A DNA stretch of 62,614 bases from Candidatus Wolbachia massiliensis (lineage in GTDB: Bacteria > Pseudomonadota > Alphaproteobacteria > Rickettsiales > Anaplasmataceae). Positions within the stretch are counted from its first letter, which is position 1; every line of letters starts with the position of its first letter. Below are positions 26,749-37,712 of the stretch, one piece after another. The notes beneath the pieces are model-generated. The model was given only the letters and a program-made list of their open reading frames with translations. It was not told the origin of the DNA and made no database searches. The position numbers and the translations under genes were made by a program. The stretch spans positions 1,184,043 through 1,246,656 of the forward strand of contig NZ_CP061738.1 of the NCBI RefSeq assembly GCF_014771645.1, in the 5' to 3' direction.

Positions 26749-28134
26749 TTAAATATAGAGTAAGTTTTCCAGCATAGCCTTAGTTTTTTTATAAGTTTTA
26801 CTTCTTTCTCTATATTTAATTATAGGTTTAAAAATAAATGGTAGTCCTAAAATTGTCGAGCTTAAAACTAGAGTTGAAAGTATACAAAAGACTTTATATT
26901 TTCTATGTAGCTCCTTCAGATGAAGCAACAAAAATCTACAAAATTTTTTATAGCTTTCTTCGATATCCTTTTTGCCAATAGATATATTAATAAACATATC
27001 TATTGCAGTGTAACCGTCATTGCACTTAACGTTAAGATCCGCTCCTTTCTCTATTAACAGCTGAGCTATATCAAAATAACCCTTTTGAACAGCAAGATGT
27101 AGAGGTGTATAACCCTGTTGCTCACAAATATTCATATTGGCTTTAACTTCCAATAACATTTTTACAATTTTTGTATGGCCTTTCTTAACTGCTAGTAGCA
27201 AAGGAGTTCTATTACATTTGGTAACAGCATTAACATCTACCTTAAGCTTCAATAAGAGCTTAACTGCTTTAGTGTCACCATTGTAGCTAGCTTTGTGCAG
27301 CCGGGCATTACCGTTAAAATCCTGATCATTTATCTCTATTCCTTTTGAAACAAGAAATGCTATCATCTTCCTATTGTTATGCTCAATAGCGCAATCCAGT
27401 GAATCAAAACCATGGTTATTTTTCACACAAATAAATTCTTTAAAGTTAGCTTTTGCTTGTTGTTTTTTTGCAATAAGCTTTACTATCTGCATTTTGTTGT
27501 TATAAGCTGCTAAGAAGAGCGTAGTATTATTCTCTGCATCTCTTGCTTCTATGTTAGCACCTCTTTTTATCAGATATTCTATAATTTCAGCTCTACTGTC
27601 ATAATGTGTGGTGCATTGATAAATGGTTAAAAACAAAGGAGTGCGAAAATTATTATCTTCGCATTCAAGATTCGCTCCGCTATCAATTAAAATTTGGACA
27701 CTTTTTTTAGAGCCATACAATGAAGCTATATGAAGAGGAGTATAGCCTTCTTGGTTGTCTCTTTCATTAATTTTTGCGCCTTTTGTTACCAAGAAGCCTA
27801 TTAATTCTGCATCATCCTGTAACGCAGCAAGATGCAATGGAGTAAAACCATTTTTATCCTTGGAATTAATTGTCAGTTGATTAACAAGGAGTTTGGCAAT
27901 TTTCTTGTGTCCATGCATAATCGCGTAATGCAGTGGATTTCTATTTTCGTTGTCTACGACATTAAAATCTGCTTCATGTTCTAGCAATGATTTTACTCCA
28001 ACTACATCGCCTTCTTTTGTGAACTTGTGCAAAAGAGTAATTCCATTCGCGTCCTTTGAGTTAATATCAAATCCACTTTCTACTAATTGATCTATACTTT
28101 CCTCACGTGCCATGTCCCTTAAATCTCTAATCAA
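26749..28134 (-). CDS. Ankyrin-repeat protein with C-terminal membrane segment
   Basis: 461 residues. About eleven ankyrin repeats fill residues 10-390, each with the TPLHLA ... GADIN pattern (GFTPLHLAALQDDAELIGFL; GYTPLHIASLYGSKKSVQIL; GYTPLHLAVQKGYFDIAQLL). One strongly hydrophobic stretch near residues 417-438 (VFCILSTLVLSSTILGLPFIF) is followed by a basic tail. There is no N-terminal signal peptide. Ankyrin proteins are abundant in Wolbachia and bind host proteins in related bacteria. The membrane segment suggests display on, or insertion into, a membrane. It is convergent with ftsL, leaving 16 bp between the stops. Confidence 0.92.
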   Translation of the reverse strand: MIRDLRDMAREESIDQLVESGFDINSKDANGITLLHKFTKEGDVVGVKSLLEHEADFNVVDNENRNPLHYAIMHGHKKIAKLLVNQLTINSKDKNGFTPLHLAALQDDAELIGFLVTKGAKINERDNQEGYTPLHIASLYGSKKSVQILIDSGANLECEDNNFRTPLFLTIYQCTTHYDSRAEIIEYLIKRGANIEARDAENNTTLFLAAYNNKMQIVKLIAKKQQAKANFKEFICVKNNHGFDSLDCAIEHNNRKMIAFLVSKGIEINDQDFNGNARLHKASYNGDTKAVKLLLKLKVDVNAVTKCNRTPLLLAVKKGHTKIVKMLLEVKANMNICEQQGYTPLHLAVQKGYFDIAQLLIEKGADLNVKCNDGYTAIDMFINISIGKKDIEESYKKFCRFLLLHLKELHRKYKVFCILSTLVLSSTILGLPFIFKPIIKYRERSKTYKKTKAMLENLLYI

Positions 28135-28439
28135 ACCCTTTCCATATCGATAATACTCCTACTTAATTAAGTTTGAGTGAACTCATAAGAAACATATTAT
28201 AAATTACTTGATCTTTACAGGAGTGACATAGAATTTACTCAAATGATGATTATGAAAAGAGCCTCATAACGAAGATTGGTTAAATTTTTAATCAAATAGT
28301 AAAAAAGGCAAAGACACCCTGTTTTTTGTATGAATATAGTTTAAATTCAATATTAAATGTGAGAAAAAATGGATTTTATTGTTGGCTTCTATTTTTAATT
28401 GCTGAAGAACTATATGGTTTTTAACCTAGATCAAACCAC

Positions 28440-28640
28440 TGAAGAAGCGTAGGGGCAGCATACTACCCTACAACTTCTTACTCTCTCACTACATAAATAA
28501 GTAGTTATGCAACAAAGCTGCACTGGGATGACACCCTCCTTTTTTTCTGGATGTCAGTATTGGGATGACATCATAGAGGGTACTGCTTTTCCCATTGGGT
28601 AAATTTTTTAAATATTTGTGGCTAAAGTAATCTATAGCCT
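28440..28640. repeat. Dispersed repeats in a gene-free interval
   Basis: The 28135-28845 interval has no credible gene. Repeats are visible: actgggatgacaccctcc, ctggatgtcagtattggg and ggatgacatcatag words of the tgtcatccc family (28528-28580), then cccattgggtaaattttttaaatatttgtggctaaag (28591-28626), the distal end of the leader element without its promoter. A small gtaggg...ccctac inverse pair lies near 28450-28472. Confidence 0.6.
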
Positions 28641-28718
28641 ATCTCAATGGTAAAATGGAACAAATTAAAAAGATAACGTTTCATCAGTCAGCAAGAAAAG
28701 AGCTATGGTTAGGTGCAT

Positions 28719-28739
28719 ACCTCTCATTTAAAGAGAGGT
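28719..28739. terminator. Short stem-loop upstream of ppiD
   Basis: acctctc (28719-28725) and gagaggt (28733-28739) form a perfect 7-bp stem with a 7-nt A/T loop. The following taaatttt is a poor U-tract, so a terminator role is only possible. Confidence 0.3.
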
Positions 28740-28845
28740 TAAATTTTAAACTTAATATATTGTATATATTATCTAATTAATTAATAGGTTTACAAGAACT
28801 AAATTATCATTATTCTATAATTAACCGCTAGTTAACTTTTGCGCT

Positions 28846-30654
28846 ATGAATGTTAAAAATTTTTTCACCAGAGTAACCGTTGTCGTCTTAGCTTGTTTGT
28901 TAATTCTTATGGGAGTTGGCAATCTTCTATCAGATGATAATAAAAAAGAAGAAGTAGCTAGAGTTGGAAAGGAAGTTATAACACTGGATGAGTATAAATC
29001 ACTATATCAAAATTATGGAGAACAGATCTCTAGATCTGATGTTAGTGAAGAACAAGTGAAAAGATTGAAATACGATTTACTTAATGCACTGATAGAGCAA
29101 AAGCTACTGTTTAACTTAATGAGTGATCTAGGATTGGCAGTTGGAGAGGAGTCTATAAAAGACCACATTAAAAATACCAGGTACTTTCAAAACGATAAAG
29201 GCGAATTTGATAAAGAGAAATTTCACGAGACGTTAAATGGTCTACATATGACGGAAGCTGAATATGTAGCAAAGCTAGAGAAAATCCTACCTGCAATGAT
29301 GTTGATAACTTCACTGTTTCATGATAATTATCCAGTAACTTTTGGTGAGAAAATTGACGAGCAGATATACAAAAATCGCTACCAAACCAGGGTAGTTGAT
29401 ATTGTGAAAATAACTCAAGATGCAGTTACAAACATTCCCGAACCGGATGATCGGGCTTTACTTGATTTGTATGAAAAGAATAAATCCCATTTTTATTCTC
29501 CTGAATATCGAATTGCACAATATATTTCTTTAGGCCAAAAATATTTTGAAGATCAAATTCAGATCACAAATGAAGAAGTCTCTCATATAATAGAGCAACA
29601 GGAACTCAAAGATCAAAGAGATATATTTAACTTAATATTCCATGTTAAAGAAGAGGCAGAAGCAGCAAGAAAGGTATTGGAAGAAGGTAAAATGAGCTTT
29701 GAACAGGTGGTTGAAGAGTTTGGCAAAACAACACCTGAGGAAACCAGAATAAATAATGTAACTAAGGATTTTCTGCCAGAAGGCATGAGAGAAAAAGTAT
29801 TTACTCTGAAAGCAGGTGATGTGAGTGAAGTTTTAGCAAGCAATTTTGGTTGGCATATAATAAAAGTAGAAAATACGCATCAAATCTCCGATGAAAACTT
29901 AGCTGATTTGAAAAAGAATATAAGGTCAGCTTTAACTAACCAAAAGTCTTTTGAAAAAGTAAATGATTTTATAAACCAAGTAAACTATAAGATATACAAC
30001 GGTGCAACTATTGAAGGGGTATCGAATGAATATAATTTACCTATACAAACTATTGGCCCAGTAGATTCAAATGGGAAAGATCAAAGTGGTAATAGTGTAG
30101 GAAGTTCTAATGATTTAATTTCTTTCATTTTTTCGCGAGAAACAGACCAGAAAGGTTATTTTAAGGGCGTTGGAGATGCTGTTGTTAGTGTAAAGATCGT
30201 TGATATTATTCCACCTAAGTTGCAAAGTTTTGAGGAAGGCAAGGCATCAGTAATAGATCTTTGGCGTAATAAATTTATAAAAGAAAGAATGTTTAAAATC
30301 GGACAAGAAGTTGCAGCTCAACTAAAAGAAAAAGCAGATTTGGAAAGAACTCAAGGTATGGAATTAATTAAGGGCCAGCAAATACACCGCAACGAAGCTG
30401 ATCAACAAGGTTATCCCTTTTCTTTTATAGAGGAGATTTTTAATATGAAAACAATTGGTTCAGTAACAGATCCTATTCAACACAATGATGAAATTATAAT
30501 AGGTATTCTGAAAGAAATGTACTCGTCAAATGGTAAATTAAACACGTTCGATACTGGAAAACGTGTGATGATATCGCTAAAAGAACAATTAATCAGCTAT
30601 CTTGAATCAAAGTACAAGGTTGAAGTTAACCATGCCGTGCTTGATGACATGTGA
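28846..30654 (+). CDS. ppiD: Periplasmic folding chaperone, PpiD/SurA-like
   Basis: 602 residues, close to PpiD (about 620). An N-terminal anchor (VTVVVLACLLILMGVGNLL) is followed by a SurA_N-type helical chaperone domain (EEVARVGKEVITLDEYKSLY ... DLLNALIEQKLLFNLM) and a parvulin-type rotamase domain near 260-355 (VVEEFGKTTPEETR ... FTLKAGDVSEVLASNFGWHIIKVEN). A C-terminal chaperone segment completes it. It helps newly exported proteins leave SecYEG. The catalytic parvulin residues are partly changed, as in PpiD homologues with low isomerase activity. Stands alone ahead of rpsP. Confidence 0.92.
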   Translation: MNVKNFFTRVTVVVLACLLILMGVGNLLSDDNKKEEVARVGKEVITLDEYKSLYQNYGEQISRSDVSEEQVKRLKYDLLNALIEQKLLFNLMSDLGLAVGEESIKDHIKNTRYFQNDKGEFDKEKFHETLNGLHMTEAEYVAKLEKILPAMMLITSLFHDNYPVTFGEKIDEQIYKNRYQTRVVDIVKITQDAVTNIPEPDDRALLDLYEKNKSHFYSPEYRIAQYISLGQKYFEDQIQITNEEVSHIIEQQELKDQRDIFNLIFHVKEEAEAARKVLEEGKMSFEQVVEEFGKTTPEETRINNVTKDFLPEGMREKVFTLKAGDVSEVLASNFGWHIIKVENTHQISDENLADLKKNIRSALTNQKSFEKVNDFINQVNYKIYNGATIEGVSNEYNLPIQTIGPVDSNGKDQSGNSVGSSNDLISFIFSRETDQKGYFKGVGDAVVSVKIVDIIPPKLQSFEEGKASVIDLWRNKFIKERMFKIGQEVAAQLKEKADLERTQGMELIKGQQIHRNEADQQGYPFSFIEEIFNMKTIGSVTDPIQHNDEIIIGILKEMYSSNGKLNTFDTGKRVMISLKEQLISYLESKYKVEVNHAVLDDM

Positions 30655-30799
30655 GAAAGAGCTCATGCTATTATCTTAGAGCTCCCTTTTGCAAGCAGCG
30701 AGTAGTAGTTGTGTTGTTCTTAAGTGGAGACATGACAATTAGTTTGACTAAAACTACTTATTGTATAAAATTGTAACTAATATATGAATAAAGGTTAAC

Positions 30800-31120
30800 A
30801 TGGCAGTAAAAATAAGGTTAGCAAGATTTGGTGCAAAGAAACGTCCTTTCTATAGGATAGTTGTAGCTGATTCACGAGCACCAAGAGATGGACGTTTTAT
30901 TGAGAGAATAGGACAGTATAATCCGATGCTACCAAAAGACAGTAAAAATCGTGTTGTGATAAAGGCTGACAGGTTAAGACATTGGCTAAGTGTAGGTGCA
31001 CAAGCAACTGAAAGAGTTCTGTGGTTCATCAAAAAGGGCATAGTAGTTTTAGAAACAGAATTAAAGAAAACAGAAAAAAAGAAAGTGGAAATACAAAAAG
31101 TAAAAGAACAAGAGGCATAA
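30800..31120 (+). CDS. rpsP: 30S ribosomal protein S16
   Basis: 106 residues. The N-terminal [42 protein letters not shown] is diagnostic. The family is usually about 80-90 residues; the extra C-terminal tail is lysine/glutamate-rich and unlikely to be structured. It lies 9 bp before ispB, so the two are probably co-transcribed. Confidence 0.98.
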   Translation: MAVKIRLARFGAKKRPFYRIVVADSRAPRDGRFIERIGQYNPMLPKDSKNRVVIKADRLRHWLSVGAQATERVLWFIKKGIVVLETELKKTEKKKVEIQKVKEQEA

Positions 31121-31129
31121 GTCTCTTTA

Positions 31130-32116
31130 ATGCTAAATACTGATTTAACAAGTAATGATACATTAGGTGATATCGTATCTTCTGATTTATCAGCCATGCA
31201 GGATTTTATTTTCAGAAGTGTTGGCAATGAAAATATTAAGCTTGTTATTGATATTATATCTCACCTCATTGGATCGGGCGGAAAAAAGATAAGGCCTAAA
31301 CTCGTCTTTATCATATGTAAAATGCTGAACTATTCTGGAGAGAATAGAATCAAAGTTGCTGCATCGGTAGAATTTATACACAATGCCACTTTACTTCATG
31401 ATGATGTGCTTGATGAAAGTGAAGCGCGTCATGGAGTTCAAACAGCAAATAAAATTTGGGGAAATAAATCGAGCATTTTAACAGGTGATTTATTGCTAAC
31501 TCTAGCATTCAGATGGCTTATAGAATGTAAGAGTTTAGATATTCTCTCTATTTTATCTAAAGCATCACATTCACTTGTGAAGGGTGAAATAAAGCAAATG
31601 GCAACGCTTTTTAACCCTCATACTATTAGGAAAAATTATTTTAACATCATTGGGGAGAAAACAGCATCTTTATTTTCTGCGTGCTGTGAAGCTGCATCTG
31701 TAATATCTAACGCTACAAATGATGAGATAGAGAGGCTGAAGAATTTTGGCTTTAATTTTGGTATGGCATTTCAAATAATTGATGACATGCTCGACTATAT
31801 CGCTGATCAGAGTACTTCTGGCAAGCAAGTCGGAAAAGACTTTTTAGAAGGCAAGGTAACTTTACCTGCTATTATAGCGTATGAAAAAGGTAATTCAACA
31901 GAACAAAAATTTTGGGAAAAATGTTTTTCTTCAGCTGAGCGCAGTTTTGAACGAGCATTACACTATATTAATCACCATAATGCCATTCAACTTTCTATAG
32001 AAAAAGCAAGGTACTACGTTAACATGGCGCAGGATAACATTAGTACCTTTTCTGATTCGCCTTATAAAACTGTTTTAATTGACTTTTTAAATTCAAGTAT
32101 AGAACGACAAGTTTAG
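31130..32116 (+). CDS. ispB: Polyprenyl (octaprenyl) diphosphate synthase
   Basis: 328 residues, normal length for long-chain trans-prenyltransferases. GSGGKKIRPKLV, the first aspartate motif DDVLDESEARHG (residues 91-95 for DDVLD), LTGDLLLTLAF, and the second DDMLDYIAD near 217 are all present. The sequence KGEIKQMATLF corresponds to the helix that sets the lower chain-length wall. It makes the ubiquinone side chain. Unlike the ispA product it has no repeat-derived insertion. Confidence 0.93.
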   Translation: MLNTDLTSNDTLGDIVSSDLSAMQDFIFRSVGNENIKLVIDIISHLIGSGGKKIRPKLVFIICKMLNYSGENRIKVAASVEFIHNATLLHDDVLDESEARHGVQTANKIWGNKSSILTGDLLLTLAFRWLIECKSLDILSILSKASHSLVKGEIKQMATLFNPHTIRKNYFNIIGEKTASLFSACCEAASVISNATNDEIERLKNFGFNFGMAFQIIDDMLDYIADQSTSGKQVGKDFLEGKVTLPAIIAYEKGNSTEQKFWEKCFSSAERSFERALHYINHHNAIQLSIEKARYYVNMAQDNISTFSDSPYKTVLIDFLNSSIERQV

Positions 32117-32177
32117 CTAGTCCTTGATATTTTCAGATTAATTGCTATATATTTATTAGATTCTTAGGAGTAATAAT

Positions 32178-32744
32178 ATGTCAGATAGTAGCAAAGAAAA
32201 AAAGAAGAAATTTACCGACATGGTAAACAAACAAAAAAGCGAAGGCCAACAAGATAATAGTAAGCAAACTGATGATTTAAACAAAAATCTCAACGTGTTA
32301 AAAGAACGTGCAGCTCAGCTTGAAGATCATTTACGCCGTGCTGTTGCGGATAATGAAAATGTCAAACGTATAATGCAAAAACAAATTAGTGATGCGAGCG
32401 ACTATGCAGTTACAAAATTTGCACGTGATATGATCGACTCGTGCGACAATTTAAAAAAAGTAATGGAAATTTTGAAAGATGGTGATCCTGTCCATGAAGG
32501 AATCAAAGTAGCTCACCAAAAAATTGTGAATGATCTTAAAAAATATGGAATAGAAGAAATAGATCCAATAGGAGAATCTTTTGATAGTAATTTGCATCAA
32601 GCTGTTGTGGAAAGAGAAGACAATGAAAAGGAACTCGGTACCATTGTAGAAGTTTTACAAACCGGTTACACTATTAAAAGTAGGTTGCTTCGTCCTGCAA
32701 TGGTTGTTATTTCCACAAAATCTGCTAATTATGAAAACGATTAA
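32178..32744 (+). CDS. grpE: Nucleotide exchange factor GrpE
   Basis: 188 residues, co-chaperone that releases ADP from DnaK. The N-terminal 35 residues are polar and disordered, followed by a long helix (NLNVLKERAAQLEDHLRRAVAD) and the beta-domain with GIEEIDPIGESFDSNLHQAV and GTIVEVLQTGYTIKSRLLRPAMVVIS. RBS-like aggagtaataat precedes the ATG. A heat-shock promoter was not recognisable. Confidence 0.97.
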   Translation: MSDSSKEKKKKFTDMVNKQKSEGQQDNSKQTDDLNKNLNVLKERAAQLEDHLRRAVADNENVKRIMQKQISDASDYAVTKFARDMIDSCDNLKKVMEILKDGDPVHEGIKVAHQKIVNDLKKYGIEEIDPIGESFDSNLHQAVVEREDNEKELGTIVEVLQTGYTIKSRLLRPAMVVISTKSANYEND

Positions 32745-32756
32745 CAGAACAAAATA

Positions 32757-33755
32757 ATGTGTAATATTGTCTTTTCAGGCATTCAACCAAGCGGCGTATT
32801 ACATTTGGGTAATTATCTCGGTGCAATTAAGCAGTGGATAGACTTACAGAATGAGTATAAATCTCTTTTTTGCATTGTTGACTTGCATGCAATCACAGCC
32901 AATAAGCTTCCTGCAAGTGAATTAAAAAGTAATATTTTTAAAACAGCAGCAGCTTACATTGCATGTGGAATAGATCCAGAAAAATCAATTATTTTTAGCC
33001 AGTCCACAGTTAGTGGTCATGCTGAACTTAGTTGGCTGCTTGGGTGCTATACACCAATTGGGTGGCTTAATCGCATGACTCAATTTAAAGATAAAGCCGG
33101 TAGCGATAAACAAAAAGCCTCCCTGGGACTATATAGTTATCCAGTACTTATGGCTGCAGATATATTGTTATATCGAACTAAGTACGTTCCTGTTGGTGAT
33201 GACCAAAAACAGCATTTGGAACTTGCACGTGACATTGCATCGGCTTTCAACAATCACTATAAACTTGATCATTTTGTCGTACCTGAAATCCTGGTTTTGG
33301 ATCGCACATCGAGAATAATGAGCCTAAGGGATGGCACAAGCAAGATGAGTAAATCCGACCCTTCAGAATATTCATGCATTAACCTTGACGACACAGACGA
33401 TTTGATTGTTAAAAAAATAGGAAAAGCAAAAACAGATTCTACACTAGGCTTTGATTTTGCTACTTTAGAATGCCGTCCAGAAACGAGCAATTTGATAAAC
33501 ATTTTCTCTGCTCTCAGTGGTTTAGATGTAGATAAAGTGTGTGAAGAAATGAGCAAGTGCGATATGCAACGTTTCAAAAAAGAGTTAGCTAATTTAATTA
33601 TCAATGTGATATCACCCATACGTAAGGAAATGAATTGCCTTTTAAAAGACCAGCTCCATTTACATGAAATACTAAAAAAAGGTACAGAAAAAGCAGCAGA
33701 AATTGCAAATTGCAGCATAAAAGAAATTAAAGATATTATAGGGTTTGTTCCATAA
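32757..33755 (+). CDS. trpS: Tryptophan-tRNA ligase
   Basis: 332 residues, usual class Ib size. HIGH motif as GVLHLGNYLG (residues 13-22) after the conserved SGIQPSG; GDDQKQHLELARDIA binds tryptophan and ATP; KMSKSDPSE is the KMSKS loop. Starts 12 bp after the grpE stop and is likely in the same transcript. No unusual feature. Confidence 0.97.
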   Translation: MCNIVFSGIQPSGVLHLGNYLGAIKQWIDLQNEYKSLFCIVDLHAITANKLPASELKSNIFKTAAAYIACGIDPEKSIIFSQSTVSGHAELSWLLGCYTPIGWLNRMTQFKDKAGSDKQKASLGLYSYPVLMAADILLYRTKYVPVGDDQKQHLELARDIASAFNNHYKLDHFVVPEILVLDRTSRIMSLRDGTSKMSKSDPSEYSCINLDDTDDLIVKKIGKAKTDSTLGFDFATLECRPETSNLINIFSALSGLDVDKVCEEMSKCDMQRFKKELANLIINVISPIRKEMNCLLKDQLHLHEILKKGTEKAAEIANCSIKEIKDIIGFVP

Positions 33756-33842
33756 CTATACGGACGTTGCAATTAGTCAGTAATTTGCTGTAATGTTCGT
33801 GCAGTTGTGTAATGTGCCTTTTAGTCACACATCTGAAACAGC

Positions 33843-36431
33843 CTAGCTATTTTCTTTCATAGCTGCTATTTTACTACAAATAGTTGTGATGATGTGGTTT
33901 ATTTTGTCGTTATCACAGCCTGTTTGAGCAAGCTCAGTATTTCCACCACAACCCCTTTCAGTTGCGGTAGATGCTAGTTCTTTTGCGCTGATCTGACCAG
34001 TTAAGTCTTTACTTACTTTCACGATCAACACTGTTTTATTTTTTTCCGTTGCTGTAAAAGCTATTACCGTTTTTGGTTTGTGTTGCTGTAAAATAAATTC
34101 TCTTATTATACTTGCTGAAATGTCCATGAAAGCGTGACTTGTAAAATTTATTCCGTTTATTTCAGTGCTTTTTATGTTCTCTACACTTACGAGCTTTTTA
34201 TATAGGTTTTTTATTTTAGCTTCGGATTCTTTACGCTCTTGATTTAAAATGCTTAGTCGACTTGTTATTTCATTCACTGGCACTTTTACGAGTTCTGCAA
34301 CTTTTTTTAGGTTGATTTCATTATCACGTATATAATTAACCGCTTCTTGACCAGTTAAAGCTTCAATTCTTCTTACTCCAGATGCAATAGAACATTCTGT
34401 TACTATCTTAAATAAACCGATTTCTCCAGTATGCTCCACGTGTGTGCCGCCACATAATTCTTTTGAATCTCCAATATTTACCACTCTCACCTGGTCGCCA
34501 TATTTTTCACCAAACAATGCCGTAGCTCCTTCGTCTATTGCCTGATTCATGTTCTGAATTTTTGTGGACGTAGAAAGATTTTCTCTAATTAAAGAGTTTA
34601 CCATATCTTCTATTGAAAACAGTTGGTCCTGAGTAACTTGAGCATTATGACTGAAATCAAATCGTAATTTATCTGGTGCAACTAGGGAACCTTTTTGAGT
34701 GACGTGATCACCTAAGATTGCTCTTAGTACAAAGTGCAGAAGATGTGTAGCTGAGTGATTTCTCCTTAGGTTCTGTCTTCTTTTCTTATCAATACTAGCT
34801 GTGACTGCATCACCTTTACAAATTGAGCCAGATTTAACTATGCATTTGTGCAAATATAGGTCGTTAGTCTTATTGGTATTTTCCACTGTGATAATGCTTC
34901 TATCAGATTTGATCAGACTTCCAGTATCTCCCACCTGCCCACCTGACTCGCCATAAAAAGGTGTGTTCTCGAGTATAATAGTTACCTTTTCTCCCTCCTT
35001 TGCAGAATCAATCACTTCATTTTTAGGGGAAATTATCGCTAGCACTTTTGCACCCTTTACTTCACTCAATTCGTAACCAACGAATTCTGTTTTGCCGAAT
35101 TCATCGGTCAGATCAAACCATACTTGCTCAACAGATTTTTCACCAGATCCTACCCACTTAGCACGTGCTCTCTCTTTCTGCTCTTCCATTGCATCATCAA
35201 AACCTTTTTGATCAAAATTTATTTTTCTCTCTTTTAAAATGTCGAGTGTGATGTCCAGAGGAAATCCGTAAGTGTCATATAGCTTAAACGCTGATTCTCC
35301 AGGCAGAATGTCGCCTGGGTTTAAATCTGCAGCAAATTTCTCTAGAAGGTTGATACCTTTCATCAAAGTGTCTTTAAAGTTCTCTTCCTCTGATTTTAAC
35401 GTAGTTTCTATTAGGCTTTTAGCTCTGATTAATTCAGGATAAACATCTCCCATATAAGCTGAGCTTGAACTATCTATCAGTGCTGGAAAAATATGATGGA
35501 GTAGGGAGTCATTATATCCAAGCTGATGAATATAGCGTACAGCTCTCCTGATTAATCTGCGTAATACATAGTTTCTGCCTTCATTTCCGGGGAGTATCCC
35601 TTCTGCAATAAGAAACGTAGCTGCACGAAGATGATCCGCGATAATCTTATGAGCTACTTTATTTCCCGTATCTCCACAATATTCTTGTGATTTACTCATC
35701 AGAGCAGAAAATAAATCAATATCATAGTTATCGTGAACGTTTTGCATCACGGCAGCTATTCTCTCAAGGCCCATTCCAGTATCGATGCATTTTTTTGGCA
35801 GTTTTTGCAAATTACCTTCTTCATCTTTATTAAATTCCATAAATACTAAATTCCAGATTTCAACAATTCTGTCGTCATTTTTTAGGTTAGGCTCTGCATG
35901 GTCATAAAAAATTTCGGAACATGGGCCACATGGGCCAGTATTACCCATGCTCCAAAAATTGTCGTCTGTCGCAATTCTTATGATTTTATCATCCGAAAAA
36001 CCACTTACCTTGCGCCAAATCTCATATGCCTCATCATCAGTGTGATAGACAGTTATGGATAATCTGTTTTTATCAAGAGATAATTCTTCAGTAATGAATT
36101 TCCACGTGAGCTCTATCGCAGTTTCTTTGAAGTAATCACCGAAGCTAAAATTTCCAAGCATTTCAAAAAATGTGTGATGCCGAGTTGTATAGCCAACATT
36201 TTCAAGATCGTTGTGCTTACCGCCAGCTCTTAGGCATTTTTGACTGGAAACAACACATTTCATGTCGGTTTTTTGAGCGCCTGTGAAAATATTTTTAAAC
36301 TGTACCATACCGGCATTTGTAAACATGAGTGTTGGATCATGCTCTGGGATCAAAGGAGAAGAAGAAACCTGCTTATGACCATTACTTACAAAAAATTTTA
36401 TAAATCTTTCTCTGATTTCGTTTAGCTTCAT
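33843..36431 (-). CDS. alaS: Alanine-tRNA ligase
   Basis: 862 residues, usual 870-880. Class II core begins [29 protein letters not shown], with [29 protein letters not shown] and GMGLERI. The editing domain carries the zinc ligands [11 protein letters not shown] and [10 protein letters not shown]. The C-terminal C-Ala domain ([12 protein letters not shown]) is present. Convergent with trpS and divergent from the 36624 gene. Confidence 0.98.
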   Translation of the reverse strand: MKLNEIRERFIKFFVSNGHKQVSSSPLIPEHDPTLMFTNAGMVQFKNIFTGAQKTDMKCVVSSQKCLRAGGKHNDLENVGYTTRHHTFFEMLGNFSFGDYFKETAIELTWKFITEELSLDKNRLSITVYHTDDEAYEIWRKVSGFSDDKIIRIATDDNFWSMGNTGPCGPCSEIFYDHAEPNLKNDDRIVEIWNLVFMEFNKDEEGNLQKLPKKCIDTGMGLERIAAVMQNVHDNYDIDLFSALMSKSQEYCGDTGNKVAHKIIADHLRAATFLIAEGILPGNEGRNYVLRRLIRRAVRYIHQLGYNDSLLHHIFPALIDSSSSAYMGDVYPELIRAKSLIETTLKSEEENFKDTLMKGINLLEKFAADLNPGDILPGESAFKLYDTYGFPLDITLDILKERKINFDQKGFDDAMEEQKERARAKWVGSGEKSVEQVWFDLTDEFGKTEFVGYELSEVKGAKVLAIISPKNEVIDSAKEGEKVTIILENTPFYGESGGQVGDTGSLIKSDRSIITVENTNKTNDLYLHKCIVKSGSICKGDAVTASIDKKRRQNLRRNHSATHLLHFVLRAILGDHVTQKGSLVAPDKLRFDFSHNAQVTQDQLFSIEDMVNSLIRENLSTSTKIQNMNQAIDEGATALFGEKYGDQVRVVNIGDSKELCGGTHVEHTGEIGLFKIVTECSIASGVRRIEALTGQEAVNYIRDNEINLKKVAELVKVPVNEITSRLSILNQERKESEAKIKNLYKKLVSVENIKSTEINGINFTSHAFMDISASIIREFILQQHKPKTVIAFTATEKNKTVLIVKVSKDLTGQISAKELASTATERGCGGNTELAQTGCDNDKINHIITTICSKIAAMKENS

Positions 36432-36623
36432 CGTTTTTACTGAGGTTATCTATGAATAATAAGTCGTAATGAAAGTAAAATCAATTTGTCGATCTAAATA
36501 TTAATATATATATTATTTAGTATAATAAAAGTAATACTTACATAAAAATTTTAATAAAAAGGCATAGACTAAAACTTTCGATTTGCTAACGTAGTAAATA
36601 TTAATAAGTTTAGGAATAGATGT

Positions 36624-37712
36624 ATGACAAAAAGATCACAAAACGTTTCACAAAGGGAAGAAATGATGTTATCAGAGGAAAGGGCAACAGTTACTATTTT
36701 TTCTAGCTTGGAATATATAGAGCAAAAAGGAGAGATATTTTTTCTATTGAAAGGAAATAGTTTGACAATTGATGCTTTCAGTATATCTGAAGGTTTATAT
36801 ACGCTATACTTTGCTGATGGGACAACAAAACAGATTCCCACTCCTAAAGGATATTGTAAGTCGATAATTAACAATATTATTTCAGATCTAAAGAATGGGA
36901 GAATACAAAGTGAAAAAGAATATGACTTCAGAAAGTTTGACGAAAAATATCTGGAAAGTCTAAAAGGACTTTTGAATGGAGAAGTAACATCAAGTTCGCA
37001 AGGGCTGACTGACATAAATAGTCGATCGACAACCAGCGGTATAGTTAACACTGTCAGTAACATAACAACAGAATTGTTCGATTCTAGCCAATCAGCAGAA
37101 CCTACTACTGAAAAAGTTGAATATGAGATACAAGAAGATAGCGAATATGTCGCTGTAGAACCAGATTATTTAGAAGAACAAGAATTTTATTTCTCATCAA
37201 ATGAAACAAGTGAAGAACTCAGCTATATGATGGAGGAAATAAGAAGATCAAATGATAGTAATGGAATCACATCTGAAAATATAGAATATGTTAAAAACAT
37301 GACAAATGTTTTCCATCTTGGTAACAAGCCAGAAGGTATACCAGAACGTCCTATATTTAATGGTACAAATGTAGAAGGACCTAAATTACCGGAAATACCA
37401 GGACCAAGGCAATATGCAGGAGCATTAGCAGCAGGGATTGCTGGTGGTGTATTTTGTATGGTAGTAGCGGTTGTGGGGCTTGGGTACTGGCTCTGGAATA
37501 GAAAAAGTAGAGAAAACGGTTACGATGTTGAAAGAGCAAGAGGTGTGGAAAAATCCCCAGAAGGGAGTTCTTTGCTTTCTGGATCCAGTGAAGCGTATAC
37601 AACAAATGGAGTAGAAGAGCCGAATTCTCTACTTGATGTTAACGAAGTCATTGGATCGGAAGTAGGGTACCATTCTTTTAAACGTAATGTTAGTTATAAT
37701 AACATTTTGTGA
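36624..37712 (+). CDS. Hypothetical protein with one C-terminal membrane segment
   Basis: 362 residues, unrecognised. Residues 20-110 look folded (ATVTIFSSLEYIEQKGEIFF, LYTLYFADGTTKQIPTPKGY). Residues 120-260 are Ser/Thr/Glu-rich and probably disordered. One glycine/alanine-rich membrane helix is at about 266-291 (AGALAAGIAGGVFCMVVAVVG), followed by a basic stop-transfer (WNRKSRENGY) and a 70-residue tail. It has no N-terminal signal. This layout, a soluble head plus C-proximal anchor, recurs among Wolbachia surface or inclusion proteins, but no function can be assigned. Confidence 0.8.
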   Translation: MTKRSQNVSQREEMMLSEERATVTIFSSLEYIEQKGEIFFLLKGNSLTIDAFSISEGLYTLYFADGTTKQIPTPKGYCKSIINNIISDLKNGRIQSEKEYDFRKFDEKYLESLKGLLNGEVTSSSQGLTDINSRSTTSGIVNTVSNITTELFDSSQSAEPTTEKVEYEIQEDSEYVAVEPDYLEEQEFYFSSNETSEELSYMMEEIRRSNDSNGITSENIEYVKNMTNVFHLGNKPEGIPERPIFNGTNVEGPKLPEIPGPRQYAGALAAGIAGGVFCMVVAVVGLGYWLWNRKSRENGYDVERARGVEKSPEGSSLLSGSSEAYTTNGVEEPNSLLDVNEVIGSEVGYHSFKRNVSYNNIL

